NCBI GenBank assembly: GCA_012839865.1
Contig: DUMO01000022.1
Location: 1 to 45,791 of the forward strand
Direction of reading: 5' to 3'
Origin: Clostridiaceae bacterium
GTDB lineage: Bacteria; Bacillota; Clostridia; CAYPLH01; DUMO01
DNA length: 45,791 nt
Each line of letters opens with the position of its first letter. Positions within the stretch are counted from its first letter, which is position 1. Positions 7,896 to 16,790 of this stretch are shown in pieces. The position numbers and the translations under genes are program-made. Below the pieces are notes generated by a model. That model made no database searches, was not told the DNA's origin, and saw only the letters and a program-made list of their open reading frames with translations.

Positions 7896-9257
7896 ATGAC
7901 ACTGGAATCCTTGAGAAAATTAAACATTAACAGGGTAGGCAAAGTTGGCAGCGATTTGACTTTTGAGTTTTCCAAAATCAATTCCGGCATGGGATTATTA
8001 GATTATCAAATTGAAATGCTTGCAGAAAACCCGCAGGATTATATTGTTCCAATGGATGTCCGGAAATTTGACAGTACTTTGTTGTTTTCTTTTACCGTAT
8101 CAGCTTTGAATCCACTATCAGATTTTCTCAGGAAGATAAACGATGCAAATATGTTCTGGAATGTCATTTACAGCCTGGTATGCAGTTTGTGGGACAGCAA
8201 AAAACTTCTTCTATATGAAAGAAGTTTTGTCCTGGATGAAGAATTTATTTATGTCGATAGGAACAACAATGTCAGACTTCTCTATTTTCCTCTAAGCACG
8301 GAAGATAGTTTTAAGAAAGAACTGAAAAGTTTGTTGTTGAGACTGTTATCCAGAGTCACCCACATAATTCCGGAAGGGGATGAATACTTTAAAAACCTTA
8401 CAGCTTTAGCTAAATCCGACCATTTCAGTCTTGATGATTTGCTGGCTCTTTTCAGAAATTTCCGCTTCCGACAAGTTGAGAAAGAGCCTGATAAAGTTTA
8501 TGAAACAGTTGTAAATGAACAAAATTCCAGTAAAACCGGTAAGAAAGATACGGGCTCTTCCGGTTTAAAAAAGATTATCCTGCCTGCTTTGGTTTGCCAG
8601 GGCATGGTGGCAATAATCGCGCTAATTGCTGATAAATATATGAAATCAGCCGGTCTTGCTTTGATTGAACGGTACATACTGATAACCATTTTCATAATAT
8701 TTGTTGATTATGGTTTATACAAATATTATCTTAAAGTAAAGAATAGCGAAAAGAAGGAAGCAAGCGGGGAAATCAATTTGACTGGCAGTCTGGATAATCA
8801 TTTTGAAGGGAAGGATTCCAAAATTTACGTTTCCCCTCCTCAAATCGACAGTAAAAAGCTTACCGGTACACAAGCGCAAAGTTTTCCAGTGCATGACACT
8901 CCTGTATATCAGGTCAATAATGAGCCTGAAATGCACATGGAGGAGACATCGCTGCTTGATGGCGGCAATCAAGCCTTTGCATGGCTGGTGGGTGAGAATG
9001 GGAAATTTGAACTTGCAGGAGATAATATTATGATAGGCCGGAGCATTGATCTTGCGGATATAGTCATACCGGCAAAGTTTATTGGCAGGATACATGCCAA
9101 AATAATATACAGGGATGGTGAATATTACCTTTCAGATGAGAATTCAAAAAACGGAACATTTATAAACAATGCAAAAATTGAGCCCAAAAATGAGTACCGG
9201 TTAAAAAACGGTGATATTGTAACTTTTGCTAATATGGAATATACTTTTATTAAATAA
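7896..9257 (+). CDS. DUF6382/FHA-domain membrane protein of the Tad locus
   Basis: 453 residues. The N-terminal 200 or so match the clostridial domain often annotated DUF6382. Two membrane helices follow at about 225-285, then a polar linker and a C-terminal FHA domain (about 365-453) with IMIGRSIDLADIVI and NSKNGTFINN. FHA domains bind phosphothreonine. Here the usual Ser-Arg-x-His core reads Gly-Arg-Ile-His, so the phosphate-contact serine is replaced and binding may be altered. It sits last in the Tad gene series with ribosome site AGGAG, 26 nt after the pilin. It may link the pilus machine to Ser/Thr-kinase signalling, but that is inference. Confidence 0.85.
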   Translation: MTLESLRKLNINRVGKVGSDLTFEFSKINSGMGLLDYQIEMLAENPQDYIVPMDVRKFDSTLLFSFTVSALNPLSDFLRKINDANMFWNVIYSLVCSLWDSKKLLLYERSFVLDEEFIYVDRNNNVRLLYFPLSTEDSFKKELKSLLLRLLSRVTHIIPEGDEYFKNLTALAKSDHFSLDDLLALFRNFRFRQVEKEPDKVYETVVNEQNSSKTGKKDTGSSGLKKIILPALVCQGMVAIIALIADKYMKSAGLALIERYILITIFIIFVDYGLYKYYLKVKNSEKKEASGEINLTGSLDNHFEGKDSKIYVSPPQIDSKKLTGTQAQSFPVHDTPVYQVNNEPEMHMEETSLLDGGNQAFAWLVGENGKFELAGDNIMIGRSIDLADIVIPAKFIGRIHAKIIYRDGEYYLSDENSKNGTFINNAKIEPKNEYRLKNGDIVTFANMEYTFIK

Positions 9258-9277
9258 GCTGAGAAAGGAAGTTATTT

Positions 9278-9691
9278 ATGAATAAGGCAATTTTAATGGG
9301 GAGACTTACGAAGGATCCCGAACTTAGGTATACACCAAATAATATTCCTGTCTGCACATTTACACTGGCTATTGACAGGCAATTTAAAAAGCAGGGCGAA
9401 GAAGCCCAGACCGATTTTATACCCATAGTTGCATGGAGAAGCACAGCGGAATTCTGTTCAAAATACTTTACCAAAGGATTAAGGGTGGCAGTTGCCGGAA
9501 GAATTCAAACCAGAACATGGGATGATGCCGAGGGTAAAAGACATTATGCCACTGAAGTAGTTGCTGATGAAGTGCATTTTGCGGATGGTAAAAAGGAAGG
9601 CACCCAGAGCGGTTTTCCAGGCATGCCGCAATTTGGGTCTGCAAATAATGATTTTCCTCCAATTGAAGATGACAGTGATCTCCCGTTTTAA
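9278..9691 (+). CDS. ssb: Single-stranded DNA-binding protein
   Basis: 137 residues. OB fold at about 1-105 with the typical start MNKAILMGRLTKDPELRYTP and core WRSTAEFCSKYFTKGLRVAV. A short Gly/Pro-rich linker leads to the acidic C-terminal tip DDSDLPF, which recruits partner proteins in replication, repair and recombination. It lies only 20 nt after the FHA gene with its own GAAAGGA ribosome site, so it is likely co-transcribed with the Tad operon. It lacks the rpsF/rpsR neighbours of the usual housekeeping ssb, so it may be an accessory paralogue, possibly for DNA uptake. Confidence 0.96.
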   Translation: MNKAILMGRLTKDPELRYTPNNIPVCTFTLAIDRQFKKQGEEAQTDFIPIVAWRSTAEFCSKYFTKGLRVAVAGRIQTRTWDDAEGKRHYATEVVADEVHFADGKKEGTQSGFPGMPQFGSANNDFPPIEDDSDLPF

Positions 9692-9746
9692 ATTTCAAAT
9701 ATACAAAAAATCGGCCAATGGCAATATAGCTTAAGTAAGTAAAAAA

Positions 9747-9935
9747 ATGAACAACAGCTCCAATACTGCTAATTGCAGCAAGGTATAGGAAAGCACAGTT
9801 AAAAATGCCTTGGAATCTTAGTAATGTCCGTGCTGCTTGAGCGTAGCGAGTTCACGGAATTACTGGATGACAAGGCATTTTAACTGGCTGTTTTCCTTAC
9901 CAAAGCTGTACTGCGGTATTAGAGCTGTTGTTCAT
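9747..9935. repeat. 189-nt near-palindromic element between convergent genes
   Basis: Left arm 9747-9832, loop 9833-9852, right arm 9853-9935. The arms open with ATGAACAACAGCTC and close with GAGCTGTTGTTCAT, and pair almost continuously with small bulges through CAGTTAAAAATGCCTTG and CAAGGCATTTTAACTGG to an apical GTCCGTG/CACGGA. A stem of about 85 bp is far longer than an intrinsic terminator. It may be a transposase-less miniature inverted-repeat element or a long hairpin RNA. It lies between ssb and the oxidoreductase and could stop both transcripts. Confidence 0.85.
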
Positions 9936-9980
9936 TTATAACTGCCGCTGGACGGCAACCAGTGCTGTTACTTCATTAGG

Positions 9981-11117
9981 CTAATTAACTTTTACCCGCG
10001 CTCCCTTTTTGGACGATTCATATATGGCAAGGACAAGATCCACGCACTTTCTTGCCGACTCACCGGTAATATATGGTACCCTGTTTTCCAGTATGGATGA
10101 AATAAAATCCTCCACAATGAAATAATGGGCTTCAAGGTCAATATTTGCCGGGTCACTGGCCGAGGATACTGCCTCCTTGTCATCCTTGTCCAAAGAAATT
10201 GGTATTACATTATCCCCATCTCTTTTATATAGGGTTGTTTTGCCATCAGCATAGAGTATGGAACCCTTTTCACATTCGATTCTAATCCGGTCGCCTTCAG
10301 GTCCGGTCTCGGGAATATTTGAAATAGTTGTCCCCATTATTACTCCTTTGGCACCGTTTTTGAACTCAAGCAATGCCATGGCGGTATCTTCAACCTCAAT
10401 ATCCCGGAGCAAAGCTCCTGAAATGCCCTGCACATATTCCACTTCTCCTGTCAGCCAGCACATGGCGTCAATTGCATGAATACCCTGGTTCATCAGGCAT
10501 CCTCCGCCGTCCAGTTCCCATGTTCCTCTCCAGGAACCGCTCTTATAATACTGTGGTGACCTGTAACCCCTGTATTGGCACTCTACAATGGTCATTTTGC
10601 CCAACTCCCCGCTGTCCAGGATTTCTTTTGCTTTCCTTAAGCCCGCTCTTGTACGGTTGGGAAAAACAACCCCGAGTTTGACATTGTTCCGTCTGGCAGC
10701 TTCAATCATTTCATCCATTTTTTCTTTTTTAATTTCCAGGGGTTTTTCGCAAAGGACGTGCTTGCCGGCTTTTGCGCTTTCCACCGTGTTCTCACCGTGA
10801 AGCCCGCTTGGAGTGCAGACACAGATCGCGTCAATATCGGCTTCCTTAAGCATTTTTTTATAATCCATATATACTGCATCCACTTTATAAGCCTTTGCAA
10901 AATCCCTCGCTTTTTTTTCGCTGCTTCCCCCACAAACAGCGGCAAACTCAGCTCTTTTGTCCATTTTGATACATTCTGCATGGGATTTTGCAATCAAACC
11001 GCACCCGATAATTCCAAACCTTACTTTATCCAATGAAATCACCGTTACAAGAAACTTATGATGATGTGTTTTTGAGGTTTTCTTATAACGGCCTGCACCT
11101 CCTTTTTTGTTGTTCAT
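9981..11117 (-). CDS. Gfo/Idh/MocA family NAD(P)-dependent oxidoreductase
   Basis: Up to 378 residues. A Rossmann fold starts with VRFGIIGCGLIAKSH (about 32-46) and has the conserved EKP of this family (HVLCEKPLEIKKEK). The C-terminal GFO_IDH_MocA domain carries GGGCLMNQGIHAIDAMCWL, with the usual His of the active site. Substrates in this family are sugars, inositols or related polyols; none can be assigned here. The first 30 or so residues are an extra basic, His-rich leader (KTHHHK), so the true start may be an inner GTG or TTG just before the Rossmann fold. No good ribosome site decides it. It lies 76 nt downstream of the nucleoside kinase on the same strand. Confidence 0.9.
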   Translation of the reverse strand: MNNKKGGAGRYKKTSKTHHHKFLVTVISLDKVRFGIIGCGLIAKSHAECIKMDKRAEFAAVCGGSSEKKARDFAKAYKVDAVYMDYKKMLKEADIDAICVCTPSGLHGENTVESAKAGKHVLCEKPLEIKKEKMDEMIEAARRNNVKLGVVFPNRTRAGLRKAKEILDSGELGKMTIVECQYRGYRSPQYYKSGSWRGTWELDGGGCLMNQGIHAIDAMCWLTGEVEYVQGISGALLRDIEVEDTAMALLEFKNGAKGVIMGTTISNIPETGPEGDRIRIECEKGSILYADGKTTLYKRDGDNVIPISLDKDDKEAVSSASDPANIDLEAHYFIVEDFISSILENRVPYITGESARKCVDLVLAIYESSKKGARVKVN

Positions 11118-11193
11118 ATTTCTTGATGTAATGGGTTTAGGTCAATTCAATTTTTTACCTGAGTATTGTAAACTTCTTTTGTCCAAAACCAAA

Positions 11194-12870
11194 TTATTTA
11201 TGGTCCTGGTAAAAGCAACTTCCGCCAATGAATTCCCTTAATATGGAGTTAAGAGGTACTTCTCTCGAATCTATAGGCAGGAAGTAGCTTAAAAACTCTA
11301 TAAGCCTTTTAGCTTCAGAGTACTCCGGATAGTCTGATGTCAACTCATTTAAAACGGTTTCAGCCAAAGGCTTCAAAACTCCCAGTTCATACACCAGTGA
11401 GGAATTAAACATTATATCCGCCTCACCCTGATAAGGCATGATATTCCTTTCCTCTCCCCGCCGTACAGATGGCCAGCGTTTTATAGTGGCAAGGGCATTG
11501 CTGCCTCTGAACTGGAAATCCCTCACGATCCGGCGGATCAACCTGATATCCGTTGTTGGTATTCTGTTGTGGTCATCTATATTAAGGGCTGCCATTGGAC
11601 TTATATAAATCTTGAATCTGTATTCCTTCGGAACCGATGTTATCAGCTTTGGATTCAGGCCATGGATTCCCTCAATAATCAGGGGGTGGTCGGCATCAAT
11701 TACCAGTCTTCTGAATTTCTCCCTTTCCCTGTTGCCGGTATGAAAATTAAAGATTGGCATGTCAACGGGCTTCCCGTCCAGAAGTTCAAGAAGCTGTTCG
11801 TTAAAAAGCTTTATGTCAATTGCTTCAAAAGCTTCAAAATCGTAATCGCCATTCTCATCTTTTGGAGTATGTTCCCTGTCTACAAAATAGTCGTCAAGAG
11901 AAATGATAATTGGTTTTAAGCCGTTTGCCCGAAGTTGTATGGACAACCTTTGGGAAAATGTTGTCTTACCCGAAGAAGAAGGCCCTGATACCAGTACAAT
12001 GCGTTTTTTGGGAAGCTCGTTGGTAATCATGTCGGCAATATTGGCAATTTTCTTCTCATGAAGCGCTTCGTTTACTCGTATCAGATCGTAGATTTGATTG
12101 TTCACAACCATATCATTCAGGGAACCGACATTTTCCACTCCCAAAATGCTTGCCCAGCGCTTGTTTTCTATTAGTATGTTAAATACCCTGTCATTTGGCT
12201 CGAACTCATAAAGTGTAGTGGGGTCTGTTTTGTTGGGAAGCTGGAGAACAAGACCATGCCGATAGTGCTTTAAATCGAACAAATCCAAAAATCCGGTGTC
12301 CGGAACCATGTATCCATAAAAATAATCTTCAAACCCGTCACAGTTATATACTGTAATATAAGGCTTTCTCCTGTGTTCGATTACGTGGAAACGGTCCATG
12401 CGGCCCATCTTCTTAAATATTTCCTCAGCCTCATCAAGGGATATGATCCTTTTTACAAAAGGAATTTTCTTTTCCACAAGTTCCCGCATCCGTCTGGCTA
12501 TCCTGTCCACATCATCCGAAGACATGGGTATGTTTCCCTCTATTTCACAGAACAGCCCTCTGCTTATAGAGTGGCTTATGAGTATTTCCTTGTCAGGATA
12601 CAGATCATGAAAAGCCTTTATTAATAAAAAGCATACACTTCTTGTATAAACAAGCAATCCATCCGGGTCGGTCAGGTCTACGAATTGAATATTGCTGCTC
12701 GTATTCAAAGGATAGGTAAGTTCCCTTAAAACATTATCTACTTTGGCGGCAACAATTTTAGTCTTGTAGTTATGCTGAAATTCCGGTACAAGCTCGGTTA
12801 ATTTTGTTCCTTCCGGGACGTTTAAAGTTTCTCCCCGGGCAAAAGTCAATTTAATTAGGTTTTCTTTCAT
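11194..12870 (-). CDS. Nucleoside (uridine-type) kinase fused to TGS/ThrRS-like N-terminal domains
   Basis: 558 residues. The start resembles a TGS domain (LTFARGETLNVPEGTKLTEL). Next is a region like the second additional (editing-side) domain of threonyl-tRNA synthetase, with HSISRGLFCEIEG. After residue 280 or so comes a uridine-kinase-type P-loop domain with Walker A SGPSSSGKTTFSQRL near 295-303 and the kinase motifs ISLDDYFVDREHTP and IIEGIHGLNP. The domain order matches the clostridial/Thermotogales nucleoside kinase family of about 550 residues, so the fusion is normal for the group. It would phosphorylate a nucleoside using ATP or GTP; the substrate is not evident. The ribosome site upstream of the ATG is AGGAAAGGATTGG. 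Confidence 0.93.
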   Translation of the reverse strand: MKENLIKLTFARGETLNVPEGTKLTELVPEFQHNYKTKIVAAKVDNVLRELTYPLNTSSNIQFVDLTDPDGLLVYTRSVCFLLIKAFHDLYPDKEILISHSISRGLFCEIEGNIPMSSDDVDRIARRMRELVEKKIPFVKRIISLDEAEEIFKKMGRMDRFHVIEHRRKPYITVYNCDGFEDYFYGYMVPDTGFLDLFDLKHYRHGLVLQLPNKTDPTTLYEFEPNDRVFNILIENKRWASILGVENVGSLNDMVVNNQIYDLIRVNEALHEKKIANIADMITNELPKKRIVLVSGPSSSGKTTFSQRLSIQLRANGLKPIIISLDDYFVDREHTPKDENGDYDFEAFEAIDIKLFNEQLLELLDGKPVDMPIFNFHTGNREREKFRRLVIDADHPLIIEGIHGLNPKLITSVPKEYRFKIYISPMAALNIDDHNRIPTTDIRLIRRIVRDFQFRGSNALATIKRWPSVRRGEERNIMPYQGEADIMFNSSLVYELGVLKPLAETVLNELTSDYPEYSEAKRLIEFLSYFLPIDSREVPLNSILREFIGGSCFYQDHK

Positions 12871-13078
12871 AGTATCACCAATCCTTTCCTGGTTTTTAAA
12901 TCCCCCGGCTTCCCTTTACAAAATAGTTGATATTTTATGGTTATTTTATTATACTTCCTTAGTTTTTCTCCGGACAGCAACATATATTGTACATAATAGT
13001 ACGGCATTGTTCCTGGATTTTCTGCATATATGTATTATAATATAATTATATATAAAAAAGGTAGATTTAATCAAATTA

Positions 13079-13789
13079 ATGAATAATCAGTATCTCCGGG
13101 TTTTCAAATAAGCCTGTTAGGGCGGGTGCTGCTTTTCTACAGCGTTCTTTTACATGTACCTGGCCTATGAAAACCAGCATGTCAGGGGTGGTGGTATAAG
13201 TGCCGTCTCAATTGCCCTGATTTTTTTCGTACTGCTTTTTACCGGGAACATATCTTTGAAAAATGATTTGCTGCATCCTGAGTTCTCATCTTCCCTTATA
13301 ACAGGACTGATATCTTATGTTTTTGTGGGACTTTCTGAAGAAATGTTCTCCCGGGGTTACTGCATGACGGTTCTCAAACAGACACAGGTTAAATGGGTAC
13401 CCCTTGTAATATCTTCATTAATCTTTTCATTAGCCCACGGGCTGAATCCAAATGTATCCGCAGCCGGGCTGTTGAACATTTTTCTGGCGGGGATGCTGTT
13501 TGGAGTAATGTTTATTGAGACAGACAGCTTATGGATGCCCATCGGTTATCATATTACATGGAACTTTTTTCAGGGAAAGTTTTTCAGTTTTCCGGTCAGC
13601 GGCAATGCTTCGGAAGGGGTTTACAAGATAAATGTCCTGAATAATAATCTGCTGACAGGAGGCGACTTTGGTCCTGAAGGCGGGATTCTCACCACATTGG
13701 TTATTTTAATCGGCTTTTTTGCAGTCCTGAAATTTAAAGGAGCAGGCAAGAAAAAAAATTTTCCCCTCAGCCGCTGGTTTGCCGGTTGA
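13079..13789 (+). pseudogene. CPBP family intramembrane metalloprotease, 5' region frameshifted
   Basis: The open frame 13154-13789 (211 residues) carries all CPBP (CAAX/Abi) motifs: EEMFSRG (EExxxR), FSLAHGLNPN (FxxxH-like) and the HITWNFFQG segment. It starts abruptly, without the usual N-terminal helices or a ribosome site. Just upstream, the missing start is visible in pieces: MNNQYLRVFK at 13079-13108, then stop; ISLLGRVLLFYSVLL in the next frame from 13108; then the main frame from about 13150. Two small compensating indels within 50 bp restore one continuous protein. Either the gene has decayed or the assembly has base errors here. Family identification is firm. Intactness is doubtful. 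Confidence 0.65.
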
Positions 13790-13805
13790 GTATGGGTCTT
13801 CGCAT

Positions 13806-13884
13806 AAGGGACCAGGGGGATGGTTCTTCTGGTCCCTTGTGGCTTTATAGGAGGGACCACAGGAACCGTCCCTCTGGCCCCTTT
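13806..13884. repeat. Tandem GGGACC hairpin repeats
   Basis: Two adjacent imperfect palindromes: AAGGGACCAG ... CTGGTCCCTT (13806-13838) and GGAGGGACCACAGG ... CCCTCTGGCCCC (13850-13881). They resemble the GGGAC...GTCCC hairpin repeats scattered in many Clostridia. A short ORF across them (13786-14109) is an artefact of the repeats. Confidence 0.7.
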
Positions 13885-13903
13885 GGTTTACATAATATGA
13901 AAA

Positions 13904-13934
13904 AAAGAGCTGGTTCCCAAAAAACTAGCTCTTT
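13904..13934 (+). terminator. Terminator-like hairpin
   Basis: AAAGAGCT (13904-13911) pairs with AGCTCTTT (13927-13934), with a loop of about 15 nt. Only a short T tail follows. It lies after the protease remnant and the GGGACC repeats. From here to 14178 I see no gene, only AT-rich DNA and the ribosome site of helD. Confidence 0.45.
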
Positions 13935-14178
13935 CGCACACTTCTATTGTAGCTTATCAAAAAAGTTGCATGTTGTCAAGAGAAAATCAAAGAATATTAA
14001 AGAAAAATTGCTGTATAAAGATATAATGCTTAAAAAGTATGGCAAGAGGCCGCAGGACAAATATGGCGGCTTTCTTAATCACTGTTTTTCCGTTAAAATA
14101 AACTGGTGACTTCTGATGCCGGCTTAGATAAAAATGCTTTTCAGGTATTAATCACAAAATAAACCAAGGAGGTATTAC

Positions 14179-16455
14179 ATGTCCCAAAAGATTCATCCTT
14201 CATTCAGGGAAGAGAATGAAAGGTGCCGGTATACACTGAAATATGTCGAGAAAACTTTAAAGAACACTATTGAAAAGAAAGAATATCTGGATGCGACATT
14301 GGAGCGAATAAACAAGCATTTCAACTCCGACAACAGCCAGGATTACATCGACATGATTGTCAATTCGGCCCTTAAGGAAAGTACGGACATAAAACTTAAA
14401 AATCTCGTTTCTGCGAAAAAGAAGCCATATTTTGCCCGGGTAGATTTCAAAGAAAAGGGAAAACAGAAAGCAGAGAAGCTTTACATCGGCAAAATGTGCC
14501 TTGCCAGGGAGGAAGACCAGGAATTGATTATTATAGACTGGCGTGCCCCCGTAGCGAATTTATATTATGAAGGAAGACTTGGGGAAGCAAATTATGATTG
14601 CCCTGAAGGAAACATAGAAGGTGAAATACTGCTAAAAAGGCAGTTTTTCATAGAAGAGGGTGAACTTCTGAATATTTTTGACATTGACGTAACTGCCACC
14701 GATGAGCTTCTCCAATCCTGCCTGGGAGCAAATGCTGACAACCGGCTGAAGGACATAGTCTCAACCATACAGGCGGAACAGAACCAGATAATCCGGGCTG
14801 ACATGTGGAAACCCCTTGTAGTGCAGGGGGCGGCAGGAAGCGGTAAAACCACAATTGCCCTTCACAGGATAGCATATTTGATTTATAACCATGAAAAGAA
14901 CTTTAAACCGGAAAATTTCATGATAATAGCTCCGAACCGGTTGTTTTTGAATTATATTTCCAATGTGCTGCCTGAGCTGGGAGTTGACAAGGTAAAGCAG
15001 ACCACCTTTGAGCAGTTTGCCTGGGACATACTGGAGAGAAGACTGAAGCTCACAGATCCCAATGACAAGCTTATGCGGTTTGTAAAAGGGCAGGAGCAAA
15101 ACGACGATATGGATATGCTGAAAAGAACATCGGAGCTTAAGTCCTCCATAGTGTTCAAAACCATGCTGGATGATTTTTTTGAAAGTGTTCTTAGAAGGTA
15201 CATTCCCAAAGAGGATTTCAAGATTTTGGACATCCCCGTATTTTCATATGAAGAAATCAATTCACTGTTTTTAAAGGAATATAAAAACTGGCCTGTAATG
15301 TACAGGATTAATGAGATAAAAAAATACCTTATAAACAGGCTGAAGCAAAGGAAAAACGATATCATAAACAGCCTGCATGACGAGTGTGACCTGAAAATAA
15401 GAATTATTAAACAAAAAGAATCTGACCCTGAAAAAAGGCAGAGAAAAATAATTGATGCAATTGAAAAAAGGGACGACATCATATCAAACCTTAACAAGTA
15501 TTCAAAAAAGGCAGTTGATGACTATGTAAAGGGGCTTCCAAAGCTTGATCCTTTCAAATGCTACAGGGTGTTTATTGAATCCTGGCTACCAAGAGCTGAT
15601 GCAAACCTGTACGGGGCGGATGAAAATATACTCCGGTATACCTCTTCCCATACAAAGGGGTTGTTTGACAATAAAGTCGTTGAACTTGAAGACCTGGCAC
15701 CTTTGATTTACCTAAAGTATATAATTTTCGGAATTGCCGAAAAAATACCCGTAAGACACATTGTGATTGATGAGGGGCAAGACTTCAGTGTTTTTCAGCT
15801 GTATGTATTGAAAAATATTATAAAGGACAGTTCTTTTACAATACTTGGAGACTTGTGTCAGGGAATTCATTCCTACAGAGGCATGAGGGATTGGAAGGAA
15901 GCAATAGATTATGTATTCAACGGAAAAGGCGCTTTCCTGATTCTTGAGCAAAGCTACCGAACCACTGTGGAGATAATGGACGCTGCCAACAAGGTTTTAA
16001 GAAAAAGCAGAGATAAAGGCCTTATACCCGGCAAACCTGTATTAAGGCACGGAGATCCTGTAAGCAAAATAAAGATTGAAAGTATTGATAATATTGTGGA
16101 GGATATTGAAGGTAAAATCAAAGAGTGCATTAAACTGGGATACAAGTCCATGGCAGTTATTTGCAAATCCCCGGAAACCTGTAAAAAGGTATTTGCCTTA
16201 ATGAAAAAATACAGGGATGATGTATCGCTTATTACCGGACGGGAAAAGGAATATGCCGGAGGAATAGTTGTTGTGCCGTCATATCTTTCAAAGGGTCTTG
16301 AATTTGACGCGGTTTTTATCCCTGATGCAGACAATGACACGTACAAGGACGATGAGTTGGATATCAAGCTATTATATGTAGCCATGACAAGGCCTCTTCA
16401 CAAGCTGTTCCTATACTATGGAGATGAATATTCACCGCTCACTGAAGATATTTGA
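14179..16455 (+). CDS. helD: HelD-like superfamily 1 ATPase/helicase (RNA polymerase recycling factor)
   Basis: 758 residues, close to the length of Bacillus HelD. The N-terminal coiled-coil arm (about 1-75) is followed by a split UvrD/Rep-type motor. Walker A is VVQGAAGSGKTTIALHR (about 213-229), Walker B/DEXX is HIVIDEGQDFSVFQ, and motif IV-VI residues appear around EQSYRTTVEIM and LLYVAMTRPLHKLFLYY. HelD binds RNA polymerase and frees stalled complexes from DNA with ATP. The start ATG has a clear AAGGAGG 8 nt upstream. It appears monocistronic: the next gene begins 335 nt later. Confidence 0.93.
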   Translation: MSQKIHPSFREENERCRYTLKYVEKTLKNTIEKKEYLDATLERINKHFNSDNSQDYIDMIVNSALKESTDIKLKNLVSAKKKPYFARVDFKEKGKQKAEKLYIGKMCLAREEDQELIIIDWRAPVANLYYEGRLGEANYDCPEGNIEGEILLKRQFFIEEGELLNIFDIDVTATDELLQSCLGANADNRLKDIVSTIQAEQNQIIRADMWKPLVVQGAAGSGKTTIALHRIAYLIYNHEKNFKPENFMIIAPNRLFLNYISNVLPELGVDKVKQTTFEQFAWDILERRLKLTDPNDKLMRFVKGQEQNDDMDMLKRTSELKSSIVFKTMLDDFFESVLRRYIPKEDFKILDIPVFSYEEINSLFLKEYKNWPVMYRINEIKKYLINRLKQRKNDIINSLHDECDLKIRIIKQKESDPEKRQRKIIDAIEKRDDIISNLNKYSKKAVDDYVKGLPKLDPFKCYRVFIESWLPRADANLYGADENILRYTSSHTKGLFDNKVVELEDLAPLIYLKYIIFGIAEKIPVRHIVIDEGQDFSVFQLYVLKNIIKDSSFTILGDLCQGIHSYRGMRDWKEAIDYVFNGKGAFLILEQSYRTTVEIMDAANKVLRKSRDKGLIPGKPVLRHGDPVSKIKIESIDNIVEDIEGKIKECIKLGYKSMAVICKSPETCKKVFALMKKYRDDVSLITGREKEYAGGIVVVPSYLSKGLEFDAVFIPDADNDTYKDDELDIKLLYVAMTRPLHKLFLYYGDEYSPLTEDI

Positions 16456-16790
16456 ATCCATGTTATGTCTGGATAGTAAGCATTCCGGTTCACTTCCCGA
16501 GGATATTTGAAATCTGTTTGCGATTTAACTTATTAAATTATATAATGATTTATATCAGGAAAAATGCGGAAATCTAAAAGTAAAAAATGACTGTCAAAGA
16601 ACTTTTAAGTTCTTGCCTTATGAATGCACCAAGCTCAATTCGACCTTTTAAAACAAGTAATGGGGGAACTTTTAGTTCTTATTTCATGTCTAATATATGA
16701 TGAATTTTGTTAATTGAGAGATGACTTTTCGTTGATGTAATTAACTATACCTGAAATGCCGGTCACAGGATGCGGAAGACGGAGGTTTAT
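16456..16790. other. Intergenic region with palindromes and a dispersed motif pair
   Basis: No gene. It holds the perfect palindrome AAGAACTTTTAAGTTCTT (16599-16616) and a related GAACTTTTAGTTC (16667-16679). It also holds TTGCCTTATGAA (16613-16624) and ATGTCTAATATAT (16686-16698), 73 bp apart. The same two motifs, 70 bp apart, recur at 38624-38635 and 38694-38706. Confidence 0.5.

Noticed and set aside
10258-11036. Plus-strand ORFs opposite the oxidoreductase
   Set aside because: Shadows of the minus-strand gene, whose Rossmann and EKP motifs are clear.
13786-14109. Plus-strand ORF of 107 codons
   Set aside because: Its first third is the GGGACC hairpin repeat and it crosses a terminator-like hairpin. 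No ribosome site or domain.
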